NCBI GenBank assembly: GCA_905373565.1
Contig: CAJPTT010000019.1
Coordinates: 1 to 13,731 of the forward strand
Length of the DNA: 13,731 bases
Reading direction: 5' to 3'
Source: an uncultured Treponema sp.
Lineage (GTDB): Bacteria; Spirochaetota; Spirochaetia; Treponematales; Treponemataceae
Shown here: piece after piece, positions 5,823 through 13,304 of the stretch
How positions within the stretch are numbered: position 1 is the first letter of the stretch
Layout of the letters: every line of letters begins with the position of its first letter
The notes under the pieces: generated by a model
Told to the model about the DNA's origin: nothing
What the model saw: the letters and a program-made list of their open reading frames with translations, nothing else
Database searches by the model: none
Made by a program: the position numbers and the translations under genes

Positions 5823-7565
5823 ATGCATATATATGGTATGAATATCATCAATAACACAACGCTTGATGGCGAAATCCCTTACCTTTTTGAACCGGAGGAG
5901 GCTCTTCCCGATACGGAAAGCTGCCCCGTGATTTTTGAATCGGATAATCCCGAATACAGCTTGGAAAAAACAGCTGATGCCGTTTCAATCTGTGCGCAGA
6001 CCGTATTCGGGATTCCGACGCTGTATCCGTGGCAACGGCTCGTGATTGCCAATATCCTCGATGCCGTACACGCCGCCGAAGCAGTCGAAGCTGCGGCATT
6101 GCCGGTCGGAAATGCCGCAGAGCCGGCCGAAATTTCTACAGCGCCGTTCGGATCCGCGGTACCGAACGCAGAGGATTACTTTCCGTCCGCCACCGGAGAA
6201 CCCTTGAGCGAGCTTTACGACGAGGATGGTGTATTACGGGGCAGGCAGATCGTCTTGCTGCCGACCGGCGCGGGAAAATCGCTGTGTTTTCAGGTGCCGG
6301 CGCTGCTGTTGGATAAACCGACGCTCATTATCTATCCGCTTTTAGCCTTGATGAGCGACCAGATGCGCCGGATGTGTGAGGGTAATCTTGAACCGGTTTT
6401 ATTTCGCGGCGGTCAGGACAGGCAGGAACGTGCCGCGCAGTATGCCCGGCTTGAAGGCACGGACGGTAAACCTCCTGCAAAACTCATCATTGCCAATCCC
6501 GAAATTCTGATGCAGGAAGAAGTGTTAAACCGTATTGCAAAGCGCGGTATTGCTCACCTTGCCATAGACGAGGCGCACTGCGTCAGTGAATGGGGAGACA
6601 GCTTTAGACCGGCTTATCAAACGCTTAAGCAGGTTATTGAAACGTTGAAACCTCCTGCCGTTACCGCTTTTACCGCGACGGCGGGAAACGAGGTATTAAA
6701 GCGTATCGGCGAGCTGCTTTTTGACGGGCAGGCACATCTGGTGCGCGGCGAGTCGGATCGTACGAATATCGCCTATTTTGTACGGCAATGCCGCGTAAAG
6801 GCGCCTGCCCTCCTGCAGGAGGTTATACAGCGGCAGCGTCCGATGGTTATTTTCTGTGCGACGCGGAACGGTACGGAACAAACCGCTGCGTTTTTACGCT
6901 ATACGCTGCGGGATCGGTCAATCCGATTTTATCATGCCGGTTTGCAGCGGGACGAAAAAGATGAGGTAGAACAATGGTTCCATAGGCACGACAGTGCAAT
7001 ATTGGTAACTACCTGTGCGTGGGGCATGGGCGTCGATAAAAAGAACGTACGCACAGTGATTCACCTGAATGCGTCGCCCACGGCCGAAGCTTATGTACAG
7101 GAAGCAGGAAGGGGTGGGCGGGACGGAAATCCCGCGCAAGCGGTGTTGCTGTGGAGCCCGGAAGACAAGGCGCGGATTGCATTGTTACCCGAAAAGCAGC
7201 GAAAACGGGCGGAAATCCTGGCGACCTTTGCCGAAAGCGGCCGATGCCGGCGCGAGGTGCTGCTCGAAGCCCTCGGAGAAGCGCGGGCTGTTCCGCTCCA
7301 TGCAGGGGACGAAAGCATTGCCTGTTCCGGGTGCGATATATGCAGCGGAAGTGCGTTGCTGTATCCGCAAGACGAGCAGGAACTGATCAAATTTGTCGCA
7401 GCCAATAAACGGAAATTTACTGAGTCGCAGCTTATCCGGCTGTTACACGAAAATCTTCCGCTCTGGCGCGCCGGCGACATTAGCAGCCTCGTTTCGCAGC
7501 TTATCCAAGAGCGGAAAATCCGCCCAGCTAATGCCCTTTTTTGGAAGGGCGCTCTTACGTGCTAG
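5823..7565 (+). CDS. recQ: RecQ-family ATP-dependent DNA helicase
   Basis: Superfamily 2 3'-5' DNA helicase of 580 residues for recombination and fork repair. An aromatic/glutamine-containing motif 0 (LYPWQRLVI) is followed by Walker A PTGAGKS at 147-153, DEAH at 249-252 with the RecQ-specific HCVSEWGDSFRPAY, motif III TAFTATA, motif IV-V region (FYHAGL, TCAWGMGVDK) and motif VI EAGRGGRDG at 427-435. The RecQ zinc site is present as C475, C501, C504 and C507 (CSGCDIC). No HRDC domain is visible, and a short winged-helix-like tail ends the protein. About 60 residues of Ala/Glu-rich sequence separate motif 0 from Walker A, more than usual. The start is uncertain: ATG 5823 is used, ATG 5838 and TTG 5811 are possible, and none has a strong ribosome binding site. 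Confidence 0.9.
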   Translation: MHIYGMNIINNTTLDGEIPYLFEPEEALPDTESCPVIFESDNPEYSLEKTADAVSICAQTVFGIPTLYPWQRLVIANILDAVHAAEAVEAAALPVGNAAEPAEISTAPFGSAVPNAEDYFPSATGEPLSELYDEDGVLRGRQIVLLPTGAGKSLCFQVPALLLDKPTLIIYPLLALMSDQMRRMCEGNLEPVLFRGGQDRQERAAQYARLEGTDGKPPAKLIIANPEILMQEEVLNRIAKRGIAHLAIDEAHCVSEWGDSFRPAYQTLKQVIETLKPPAVTAFTATAGNEVLKRIGELLFDGQAHLVRGESDRTNIAYFVRQCRVKAPALLQEVIQRQRPMVIFCATRNGTEQTAAFLRYTLRDRSIRFYHAGLQRDEKDEVEQWFHRHDSAILVTTCAWGMGVDKKNVRTVIHLNASPTAEAYVQEAGRGGRDGNPAQAVLLWSPEDKARIALLPEKQRKRAEILATFAESGRCRREVLLEALGEARAVPLHAGDESIACSGCDICSGSALLYPQDEQELIKFVAANKRKFTESQLIRLLHENLPLWRAGDISSLVSQLIQERKIRPANALFWKGALTC

Positions 7566-7599
7566 ACTCCTCTTTTGAAAATACGGGGAGGTAACCGCA

Positions 7600-8808
7600 T
7601 CACGATGTGTGATGCCATCTCCCGACAAGGCGCACCGTAATCGGGATGGTGCAGATAAGCCCGATGCTTCCGGCAACTGCGCGCAGTACCTCGGAGGCTA
7701 AAAGTTCGAGGTTGATAATTTCGGTAAATCCGTTGGAGAATAGAATGAATAGCAGCAGTACCGGAATGGAGGTACTGACATACGCCAAAATCAGTGTGTT
7801 CGACATTGAGCCGATAATGTCTCGGCCGATATTCATGCCGGATTTTATCAGTTGCTTTTTTGATATGTCGGGGCTTACAGAAATAATCTCCCACATTGCC
7901 GATGAGATGGACATTGCCACATCCATCACCGCGCCGAGCGCACCGATCATAATACCTGCAAACAACAATCCTTGATAGTCAATCCTACGGTGCTGCGGTA
8001 TAAAGGCAAGCATTTGCGCGTCCTCGTTTCCAAGCCCTGTCAGCATGAGTATCTTACCGGCAATAAATGCGAATACCCCTGCGATGATAACGCCGCCGAT
8101 TGTACCTATGATGGCTGTATATGTTTTTTTATTGTTGCCGCTGATGATTAGCAGCGTGATAACCGTTGCGGAACTGCATACGGCGAGCGCCAATAAGATC
8201 GGATTAAAACCCCGTATAATGCACGGGAGAAAAATACCGAAAATAAGACCTACGGTAATGCCGAGCGTAATCAATGCTTTAAGGCCGTTTTTTTTGCCGA
8301 CGATAATAAGCGCCGCTGCAAAGAGTACGATGAGTGCATAGACTTTTGTGTCCCGTGCACGCTCGTAGATTTTTAAGTTTATTATCTTTCCGGTTTCTTC
8401 ATCTTCGTCCACCTGCAGTATCATTTTTTCATGGAGCCGGAAGATAAGCCGGTACGGAATTGCCAGTTCAATAGTGTTGCGGACGGTATAAACTTCACCC
8501 TTATGCTTGCCGGTTAAAATTTCTATTTTTAAATGCTGATACCGGAAGTCGGATTCAATCGGAACATCCGGCCTGCTTTCCGCAAGGTCATCATATACGA
8601 TTTCAATGACGCGCGCTTTTACCACCTGATTCTTCGGCAGATTAAGTTGCGTGTCGTAATATTCCGCCAATCCGGCATCTTTTGCATCCGTTTCGGCGTT
8701 TGTATTTTTTGCAGTATCTTGAGCATAAAGCTGAAGACATACGGATATGCAGGTAAGTGCCAGAAGTAAGATTTTTTTAGACTTTAAGTAAATATTCGTT
8801 TTCCTCAT
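7600..8808 (-). CDS. YibE/F family membrane protein
   Basis: A 402-residue inner-membrane protein. A signal-like N-terminal helix (KKILLLALTCISVCLQLYAQ) is followed by an extracytoplasmic region of about 120 residues rich in charged and beta-strand-like sequence (KGEVYTVRNTIEL, LQVDEDEETGKI), then about eight membrane segments. Recognisable family features include the run GLKALITLGITVGLIF, the IIGTIGGVIIAGVFAF segment, and the conserved stretch around DYQGLLFAGIMIGALGAVMDVAMS. The YibE/F family (PF07907) has no settled biochemical function. The ATG at 8808 has no visible ribosome binding site. It converges on recQ with only 34 bp between the stops and no strong terminator there. Confidence 0.85.
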   Translation of the reverse strand: MRKTNIYLKSKKILLLALTCISVCLQLYAQDTAKNTNAETDAKDAGLAEYYDTQLNLPKNQVVKARVIEIVYDDLAESRPDVPIESDFRYQHLKIEILTGKHKGEVYTVRNTIELAIPYRLIFRLHEKMILQVDEDEETGKIINLKIYERARDTKVYALIVLFAAALIIVGKKNGLKALITLGITVGLIFGIFLPCIIRGFNPILLALAVCSSATVITLLIISGNNKKTYTAIIGTIGGVIIAGVFAFIAGKILMLTGLGNEDAQMLAFIPQHRRIDYQGLLFAGIMIGALGAVMDVAMSISSAMWEIISVSPDISKKQLIKSGMNIGRDIIGSMSNTLILAYVSTSIPVLLLFILFSNGFTEIINLELLASEVLRAVAGSIGLICTIPITVRLVGRWHHTS

Positions 8809-8840
8809 AATGTTGGGATAATCGCTCTACAAAATATAAT

Positions 8841-8872
8841 GCCGGTTATAGCAATTGTATACTATAACCGGC
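8841..8872 (-). terminator. Hairpin after the Rpn-family gene, probable terminator
   Basis: GCCGGTTATAG (8841-8851) pairs with CTATAACCGGC (8862-8872), a perfect 11-bp stem with a 10-nt loop. On the minus strand it is followed by ATTATATTTTG, a moderate T-rich tail, and lies just after the stop of the gene ending at 8883. It is also 33 bp upstream of the YibE/F start, so a role as an operator for that gene cannot be excluded. Confidence 0.6.
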
Positions 8873-8882
8873 TGATTACCTA

Positions 8883-9752
8883 TTAGTTAAGTGATTCTAC
8901 TTCGGCGAGGGAGAGTCCGGCAATTTTGCAAATATCACTGAGCGGATAGCCCATAGTAAGCATCGTTTTTGCCGTTTCGAGTGCTTTTTGATGAGCGCCG
9001 TGTGCTTCGCCTTCAGCTCTACCTCGTTCAAGACCTTTTCGCTCAGATTCGCTTATCATTGATAGCCGGTCGCTCTCATATTCCCACGCTGCCTCATACC
9101 GCTTACGTTCTTGCTCATCCAGATAAAAGATATCCATCACTCGATTTGCCTTCGTCATTACCGGATTTCCCTGTGCTAGCATTTGCCTTACCTCCTTATC
9201 GTCTGTTTTGATAAACATAAGCCATTTCTCTAAGCTTGTCAAATTATTTTTGTTGAGCTTTGTTAGATCTAAAAAGTGAATCTCTAAGAGTTCATCCAAG
9301 AGTGTTTGTTCCTCACTTTCCCGTATCTGATACATCGAATGCACCTTGCGGCTCAATTTAAAGGGACTGTTCAGTACATTGATTGCGATACATTTTTTCA
9401 AGTTTGAATACTGGAATCCACTGATAAAATGCTCATGGATTAACTTTGAACAATAAAAAATACTGCGCTTCGGATAGTAATCAAAGTAGGTATTCTGCAT
9501 TTCCACATCGATTTTGCGGCCGTCGTGTAAGCGAATTTTTATATCGAGCCGTCCGATTTTATCATTATAGAAGCGAGGAAGCTGTTCACTGTTTTCGATA
9601 CGGACATCATCAAAGTCGTCCTTGCTCAACTGCGTCACCAAGGAAAGAAACTCAATCATGATATCTTTGTTCTCTTCAGTTCCAAAGAGCTTCTTAAATG
9701 CATAGTCATTCCGGGCGGTGAACTGCATTAGGACGTTAGGTAATTTTTTCAT
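8883..9752 (-). CDS. Rpn-family / PD-(D/E)XK transposase-type nuclease
   Basis: A 289-residue protein of the PD-(D/E)XK 'transposase' group (PDDEXK_2), related to the recombination-promoting nucleases RpnA-E. The N-terminus NDYAFKKLFG is characteristic. The nuclease core is GRLDIKI with D70, then DVEMQ with E84 and Q86, giving D-x13-E-x-Q with the Q replacing the classical Lys, as usual in this family. The C-terminus has the ERGRAEGEAHG segment and a final helix pair (MLTMGYPLSDICKIAGLSLAEVESL), both typical. The ATG at 9752 lies 5 nt after AGGAGG (9758-9763); an in-frame GTG at 9758 overlaps that site and is rejected. It appears intact. Such genes often occur in many copies in treponemes and related bacteria. 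Confidence 0.9.
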   Translation of the reverse strand: MKKLPNVLMQFTARNDYAFKKLFGTEENKDIMIEFLSLVTQLSKDDFDDVRIENSEQLPRFYNDKIGRLDIKIRLHDGRKIDVEMQNTYFDYYPKRSIFYCSKLIHEHFISGFQYSNLKKCIAINVLNSPFKLSRKVHSMYQIRESEEQTLLDELLEIHFLDLTKLNKNNLTSLEKWLMFIKTDDKEVRQMLAQGNPVMTKANRVMDIFYLDEQERKRYEAAWEYESDRLSMISESERKGLERGRAEGEAHGAHQKALETAKTMLTMGYPLSDICKIAGLSLAEVESLN

Positions 9753-9857
9753 TCGCACCTCCTACAGTCCTATATGACTTTTGAAGGTTTTTGGCTGGAA
9801 AAGATCAGAAAAGTTTTACATTTTTTAACTATAGAGATCGGAAAGAATTCGATAATA

Positions 9858-9923
9858 GGTAACGCATCCGCATAATTACTAAGCTTCCATATTTTCCCCG
9901 CGTTACCAATGAGCGAATTATGC
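9858..9923. repeat. Interleaved inverted repeats in a non-coding gap
   Basis: The 236-bp gap between the Rpn-family start and the 5'-nucleotidase stop contains two 8-bp inverted repeats in alternating order. GGTAACGC (9858-9865) pairs with GCGTTACC (9900-9907), and GCATAATT (9870-9877) pairs with AATTATGC (9916-9923). The A-B-A'-B' order would allow a pseudoknot-like fold, or it may mark decayed repeats. The rest of the gap shows no gene. Confidence 0.4.
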
Positions 9924-9937
9924 ATTAAAAATCAACT

Positions 9938-9975
9938 GGGAACCTCTAAAAACTTGATCGTTTTTAGAGGTTCCC
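9938..9975 (-). terminator. Perfect 16-bp palindrome, terminator of the 5'-nucleotidase gene and GGGAACCT-type repeat
   Basis: GGGAACCTCTAAAAAC (9938-9953) and GTTTTTAGAGGTTCCC (9960-9975) form a 16-bp stem with a 6-nt loop. On the minus strand it starts 13 nt after the 5'-nucleotidase stop and is followed by AGTTGATTTTTAA, a plausible T-rich tail. Its left arm matches 251-266 at 15 of 16 positions, so it also belongs to a dispersed repeat type. Confidence 0.75.
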
Positions 9976-9988
9976 TCGTACAAATCAG

Positions 9989-11602
9989 TTATTTGCTGAT
10001 ATCTTTGATGTAATCCGGAGCTTTCGGCGTAATAGTTTTTGCCGCTTTAATTTCGTCGATTAGGGCATCACGAATCGGAACGTATGTTTCGACGACGTTC
10101 GTTGCCTTCGAGAAGTCGTATTTATCGCCGCCGGTAAACATAAAGTCATTGACAACAACCTTATATGTTTTATCCATATCGAGCGGAGTACCGTCTGCCA
10201 ATGCGATAGAAGTTACTCTGCTTTCAAAAGGCTTGGTACCGTCGTATTCAACCTTTAATCCTGCAAACTGTCCGTCTGTGATATTCGGGTTCATAATACC
10301 GTGATCAATTGCCTTTTTGATTTCCGAACCGGGGAGATCGAACACCACCAAATAGTTGTCGAACGGCATGATTTCGTACAGATCGCCGACGGTAATATTT
10401 CCCGCTGCAAGCGTTCTGCGTAATCCGCCACCGTTTTGAATGGCGATGTCCGCTTTTCCTATTTTCCGCTGAGCTTCGGAAGCCCATACGCCGAGCAAGG
10501 TGTTGCTGCCCTTATCTTTTCTTTCGTGCGTAAACTCAGCGGCAGCGGTACCGATTACTTCGCCTAAGATCGGTTTTAAGTCGGCATCGTATTTTGCATA
10601 CACCGCTTTACCGTCTTCATCTTCGACGATGGTGTCTTTATGCTTCCAAATTTCATCCAGTGCAGGCGTAATCGAAGCGATGTTTTTATTTTCATCAAAG
10701 GTGATGCTGAGTTTTCCGACTGCACGTCCGTAGCAGTAAGCCTGCAGAATCGGCATACCGTCTGCGACGCCCTGTACCGACCGGTGGCTGTGAGCCGATA
10801 ATACCGCGTTTAAACCCTTAATTTGAGCAAGCGCGACTGCATTTCCGGTGATTTCTTCACCCTTCTGATCGGAATCGATGTGAGTTAATGCGATAATGGC
10901 ATCCGGTTTTCCTTCTTTTGCCTTTCCGGCCAACAGGTAATCAACCCATTGCTGTCCGGCTTTAACGGGATCGGTAAATTCCAAGCCGCTGACATGTTCA
11001 GCCTTTGTGAGGGTTACCGTATCGGGATGCGCTAAACCGACAAATGCAATTTTATAACCGCCTTTAGTGATAATTGCGTACGGCTTTGCCCACGAGACAG
11101 GCTTCTTGGTGTTCTTATCGACGATATTTGCCGCTAAGAAGGTAAAATTGCCGTCTTTCTGCCATTCCTTCATATGCGTTACGCCCCAGTCGAATTCGTG
11201 GTTTCCGACTGCACAAACAGCTACGCCCATTGCCTTCATCATTGCGGAAACCGGCGCGCCGTAGGTCAAATTGGAAACGGCGGTACCTTGGTAGTTATCG
11301 CCGCCCGCTACGACAATCGTATTCGGGTTTTCCATCCGTGCAGTGTGCACATAGCCCAACAGCTTTGCCATACCGGCATTTTTCCCTTTACCGGGGCGGG
11401 CATCTTCCGCGACAGTACCGTGGAAGTCGTTGAATAGAAGCACATCCACCTGATTGTCTGGCGCCGTTGCTTCAATAGCGCTGTATTGCATCGGTACGGG
11501 CGCGGGAACATGTTCCGGCTCGGTCGTTTTACACGACGGGAACAGCATAAATGCCGCTGCCAATGCAACAAACAGTGTTTTAAAAACTTTTTTCCGTGTC
11601 AT
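9989..11602 (-). CDS. 5'-nucleotidase / metallophosphatase lipoprotein (UshA-like)
   Basis: Surface or periplasmic two-domain metallophosphatase of 537 residues that removes phosphate from nucleotides. The signal ends in the lipobox FPSC, with lipidation expected at C24. Metal ligands are visible: FNDFHG (D59, H61; Phe replaces the common Thr before Asn), GGDNYQG at 100-106, GNHEFD at 133-138, H241 in ALTHI, and SAHSH with H271 and H273. The C-terminal nucleotide-binding domain has QNGGGLR (about 390-395), MPFDN and FTGGDKYDF (489-497). ATG 11602 is chosen because AGGAG is 7 nt upstream; the in-frame ATG at 11608 is only 1 nt from it. It has its own terminator at 9938-9975 and lies after the MATE terminator, so it is probably transcribed alone. 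Exact substrate preference is not determined. Confidence 0.92.
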   Translation of the reverse strand: MTRKKVFKTLFVALAAAFMLFPSCKTTEPEHVPAPVPMQYSAIEATAPDNQVDVLLFNDFHGTVAEDARPGKGKNAGMAKLLGYVHTARMENPNTIVVAGGDNYQGTAVSNLTYGAPVSAMMKAMGVAVCAVGNHEFDWGVTHMKEWQKDGNFTFLAANIVDKNTKKPVSWAKPYAIITKGGYKIAFVGLAHPDTVTLTKAEHVSGLEFTDPVKAGQQWVDYLLAGKAKEGKPDAIIALTHIDSDQKGEEITGNAVALAQIKGLNAVLSAHSHRSVQGVADGMPILQAYCYGRAVGKLSITFDENKNIASITPALDEIWKHKDTIVEDEDGKAVYAKYDADLKPILGEVIGTAAAEFTHERKDKGSNTLLGVWASEAQRKIGKADIAIQNGGGLRRTLAAGNITVGDLYEIMPFDNYLVVFDLPGSEIKKAIDHGIMNPNITDGQFAGLKVEYDGTKPFESRVTSIALADGTPLDMDKTYKVVVNDFMFTGGDKYDFSKATNVVETYVPIRDALIDEIKAAKTITPKAPDYIKDISK

Positions 11603-11625
11603 TTGCATACTCCTCTCTGTCTTGT

Positions 11626-11654
11626 AGTGTAAAACGGATAGTCAAAAAAAGCAA
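11626..11654 (-). promoter_or_regulatory. Possible promoter for the 5'-nucleotidase gene
   Basis: On the minus strand TTGCTT (11649-11654) and TACACT (11626-11631) are separated by 17 bp. They lie between the MATE terminator and the nucleotidase ribosome binding site. The matches to consensus are partial (3 and 4 of 6), so the call rests largely on position. Confidence 0.35.
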
Positions 11655-11667
11655 CGGAAAAAGCGGG

Positions 11668-11704
11668 AAAAAATGAGAGTAAACGCATCAGACGTTTACT
11701 CTCA
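11668..11704 (-). terminator. Intrinsic terminator of the MATE gene
   Basis: TGAGAGTAAACG (11674-11685) pairs with CGTTTACTCTCA (11693-11704), a 12-bp stem with a 7-nt loop. On the minus strand it is followed immediately by six T residues (11668-11673). It lies 8 bp after the MATE stop. This is the clearest intrinsic terminator in the window. Confidence 0.88.
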
Positions 11705-11712
11705 AGTATTAT

Positions 11713-13050
11713 TTATTTTTTTACCAAGTCGGTTGCGAATATCTTTATCATAATAATAACTGAAAGCGCTGCGACAATTCCGTCAACGAGCGGCATTGCG
11801 AGCCATACGCCCCGCGCTTCGAAAAAATGCGGCAATATGAGTACGGCAGGCACAAAAAGCACCAACTGCCGTGAGATCGCTAAAATACCGGCGGGTTTCG
11901 GCTTGCCGATAGCCTGAAAGAGCGTCATATTCAATATCATAATTGCAAGCGCGGGAAAGATTATCATGGCAATAACGGCGTTGGTTTTTCCTTGTGCGAC
12001 GAGTGCTGGGTTATCTATAAACAATCCGAGTACCTTTTCGGGACTGAGTAAGAAAATACCCCATGCAAGCACTGCAAGCAAAAGGCCGAAGCCGTAAAAC
12101 ATACCGGTTCCTTTTTTCACCCGATCAAAAAGCCCCGCGCCGAAGTTCGTACCGACAAAGGGCTGAAAACCTTGGCTTAATCCCCACAACGGAATAAAAC
12201 TCAACATCAAATAGCGGAAGAACGCACCCATTAGAACCACCTGATCTTCTCCGCCGTATTTTTTCAATGTCGAATACATGACCGTTTGCTGCACCAGCGA
12301 AAGTACCTGCATAATCATCGCAGACATACCGATTGCAATGGTTTCTCCGACAATCGATTTATCCGGTTTAAGGGTTTTAAAGCGAACATTTTTGCTGAAG
12401 CACAAAAAGTAAAAAAAGCTGACCAATGCGAAAACCGCCTGTGAAATAACGGTGGCAACGGCAGCGCCGGCAATTCCTTGTTTGAACACGATGATAAACA
12501 GCGCGTCAAGCACAATATTCAGCACGGCGCCCGATCCCATAATGATCATCGCGAGCGCAATTCTTCCTTCTCCGCGCAGTACCATATTCGAAGCCTGTCC
12601 GAAGTTTACAAATATGGAGCCGAGGTACACAATCCGTAAATATTGTACCCCCATTGCGTGCATTTCCCCTTCCGCCCCGATAAGGGTGAGAAGCTGCGGC
12701 GCAAAAATGTATCCGATTATCATTACTACTGAGGACATCAATACCGACAACACCAAGACGTTTCCCATCACCGCATCGATGGTTTTTTGGTCTTTTCTGC
12801 CGACTGCACGCGATAAAATCGATGCGGAACCAATCCCGACCAATACCGCAATACCGTTATTTACCAGCGTAAAAGCATACGCAACGCTGATCGCACCGAG
12901 TGCTTTTTCGCCTACATACCGTCCGACAAACATTGCGTCGACGAAACTGTACAAACTGATTACCAGCATACCGATGATTCCCGGTACGCCCAACTGTAAC
13001 ATGAGCTTGAATATATTTCCCGATACAAGCTCCTCTCGTTTATCTGTCAT
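11713..13050 (-). CDS. MATE-family multidrug/cation antiporter
   Basis: Inner-membrane efflux protein of 445 residues with about twelve membrane segments in two homologous halves, the normal MATE length. The N-terminus (PGIIGMLVISLYSFVDAMFVGRYVGEKALGA) has the family pattern of TM1-TM2 with the conserved VDxxFVGxxxG. The TM region GIGSASILSRAVGRKD is also typical, and the second half repeats it with GFQPFVGTNFGAG and QAIGKPKPA. The ATG at 13050 has AGGAG 5 nt upstream; an in-frame GTG at 13056 overlaps that site. It has a near-consensus promoter, a dyad at the predicted transcript start and a strong terminator, so it is a single-gene unit, probably controlled by a repressor. The drug or metabolite exported cannot be told. 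Confidence 0.93.
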   Translation of the reverse strand: MTDKREELVSGNIFKLMLQLGVPGIIGMLVISLYSFVDAMFVGRYVGEKALGAISVAYAFTLVNNGIAVLVGIGSASILSRAVGRKDQKTIDAVMGNVLVLSVLMSSVVMIIGYIFAPQLLTLIGAEGEMHAMGVQYLRIVYLGSIFVNFGQASNMVLRGEGRIALAMIIMGSGAVLNIVLDALFIIVFKQGIAGAAVATVISQAVFALVSFFYFLCFSKNVRFKTLKPDKSIVGETIAIGMSAMIMQVLSLVQQTVMYSTLKKYGGEDQVVLMGAFFRYLMLSFIPLWGLSQGFQPFVGTNFGAGLFDRVKKGTGMFYGFGLLLAVLAWGIFLLSPEKVLGLFIDNPALVAQGKTNAVIAMIIFPALAIMILNMTLFQAIGKPKPAGILAISRQLVLFVPAVLILPHFFEARGVWLAMPLVDGIVAALSVIIMIKIFATDLVKK

Positions 13051-13062
13051 AAACACTCCTGC

Positions 13063-13090
13063 AAATAACTGACGTTATCGTCGGTTATTT
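13063..13090. promoter_or_regulatory. Dyad, candidate operator for the MATE gene
   Basis: AAATAACTGACG (13063-13074) faces CGTCGGTTATTT (13079-13090) around TTAT, with 11 of 12 positions complementary and the odd one a possible G-U pair. It begins at the predicted transcription start of the MATE promoter and ends 12 nt before the start codon. The place and form suit a TetR- or MarR-type repressor site, although a leader hairpin is equally possible. Confidence 0.5.
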
Positions 13091-13096
13091 ATCGAA

Positions 13097-13125
13097 AATA
13101 TATACAAATAGAAATAGATTGTCAA
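13097..13125 (-). promoter_or_regulatory. Near-consensus sigma-70 promoter of the MATE gene
   Basis: On the minus strand a perfect TTGACA (13120-13125) and TATATT (13097-13102, 5 of 6) are separated by exactly 17 bp. Transcription would start near 13090, leaving a leader of about 40 nt. The -35 box overlaps the stop region of the small minus-strand ORF ending at 13122. Confidence 0.75.
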
Positions 13126-13304
13126 TCACACACAAACACTTCAATCTGATGTGCTTTCAGTTCGGTAAAGAATGATGCCAATAGCTCGTAATCGATGCTG
13201 TTGAGTACAAAAAGCGATTCCTCTGTAGGAGCGGTCTTTTGCTCAAGATATACTTCCAATTCCGTTAACGAATCGTTGAGCGTAATAGCAAGCTGAATGT
13301 GCAC
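13122..13304 (-). CDS. Small hypothetical protein, possibly a C-terminal gene remnant
   Basis: A 60-codon frame from GTG 13304, open further upstream to 13358. The encoded sequence (LNDSLTELEVYLEQKTAPTEESL..., LASFFTELKAHQIEVFVCD) has a balanced, protein-like composition with amphipathic helices, and no family is recognised. There is no clear ribosome binding site, the frame continues upstream without an ATG, and its 5' end overlaps the divergent antitoxin ORF. It may therefore be the tail of a gene whose front was lost. Its end overlaps the MATE -35 box. Confidence 0.35.
   Translation of the reverse strand: MHIQLAITLNDSLTELEVYLEQKTAPTEESLFVLNSIDYELLASFFTELKAHQIEVFVCD

Noticed and set aside
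7566..7599. Bidirectional terminator between recQ and the YibE/F gene
   Set aside because: Only about 4 bp of CTCC/GGAG pairing is present and there is no clear T-run.
12452..13072. 206-codon plus-strand frame opposite the MATE gene
   Set aside because: It lies almost wholly antisense to a clear MATE gene, is rich in Pro, Thr, Ile and Ser as expected from a reverse reading of hydrophobic codons, and shows no family motifs.
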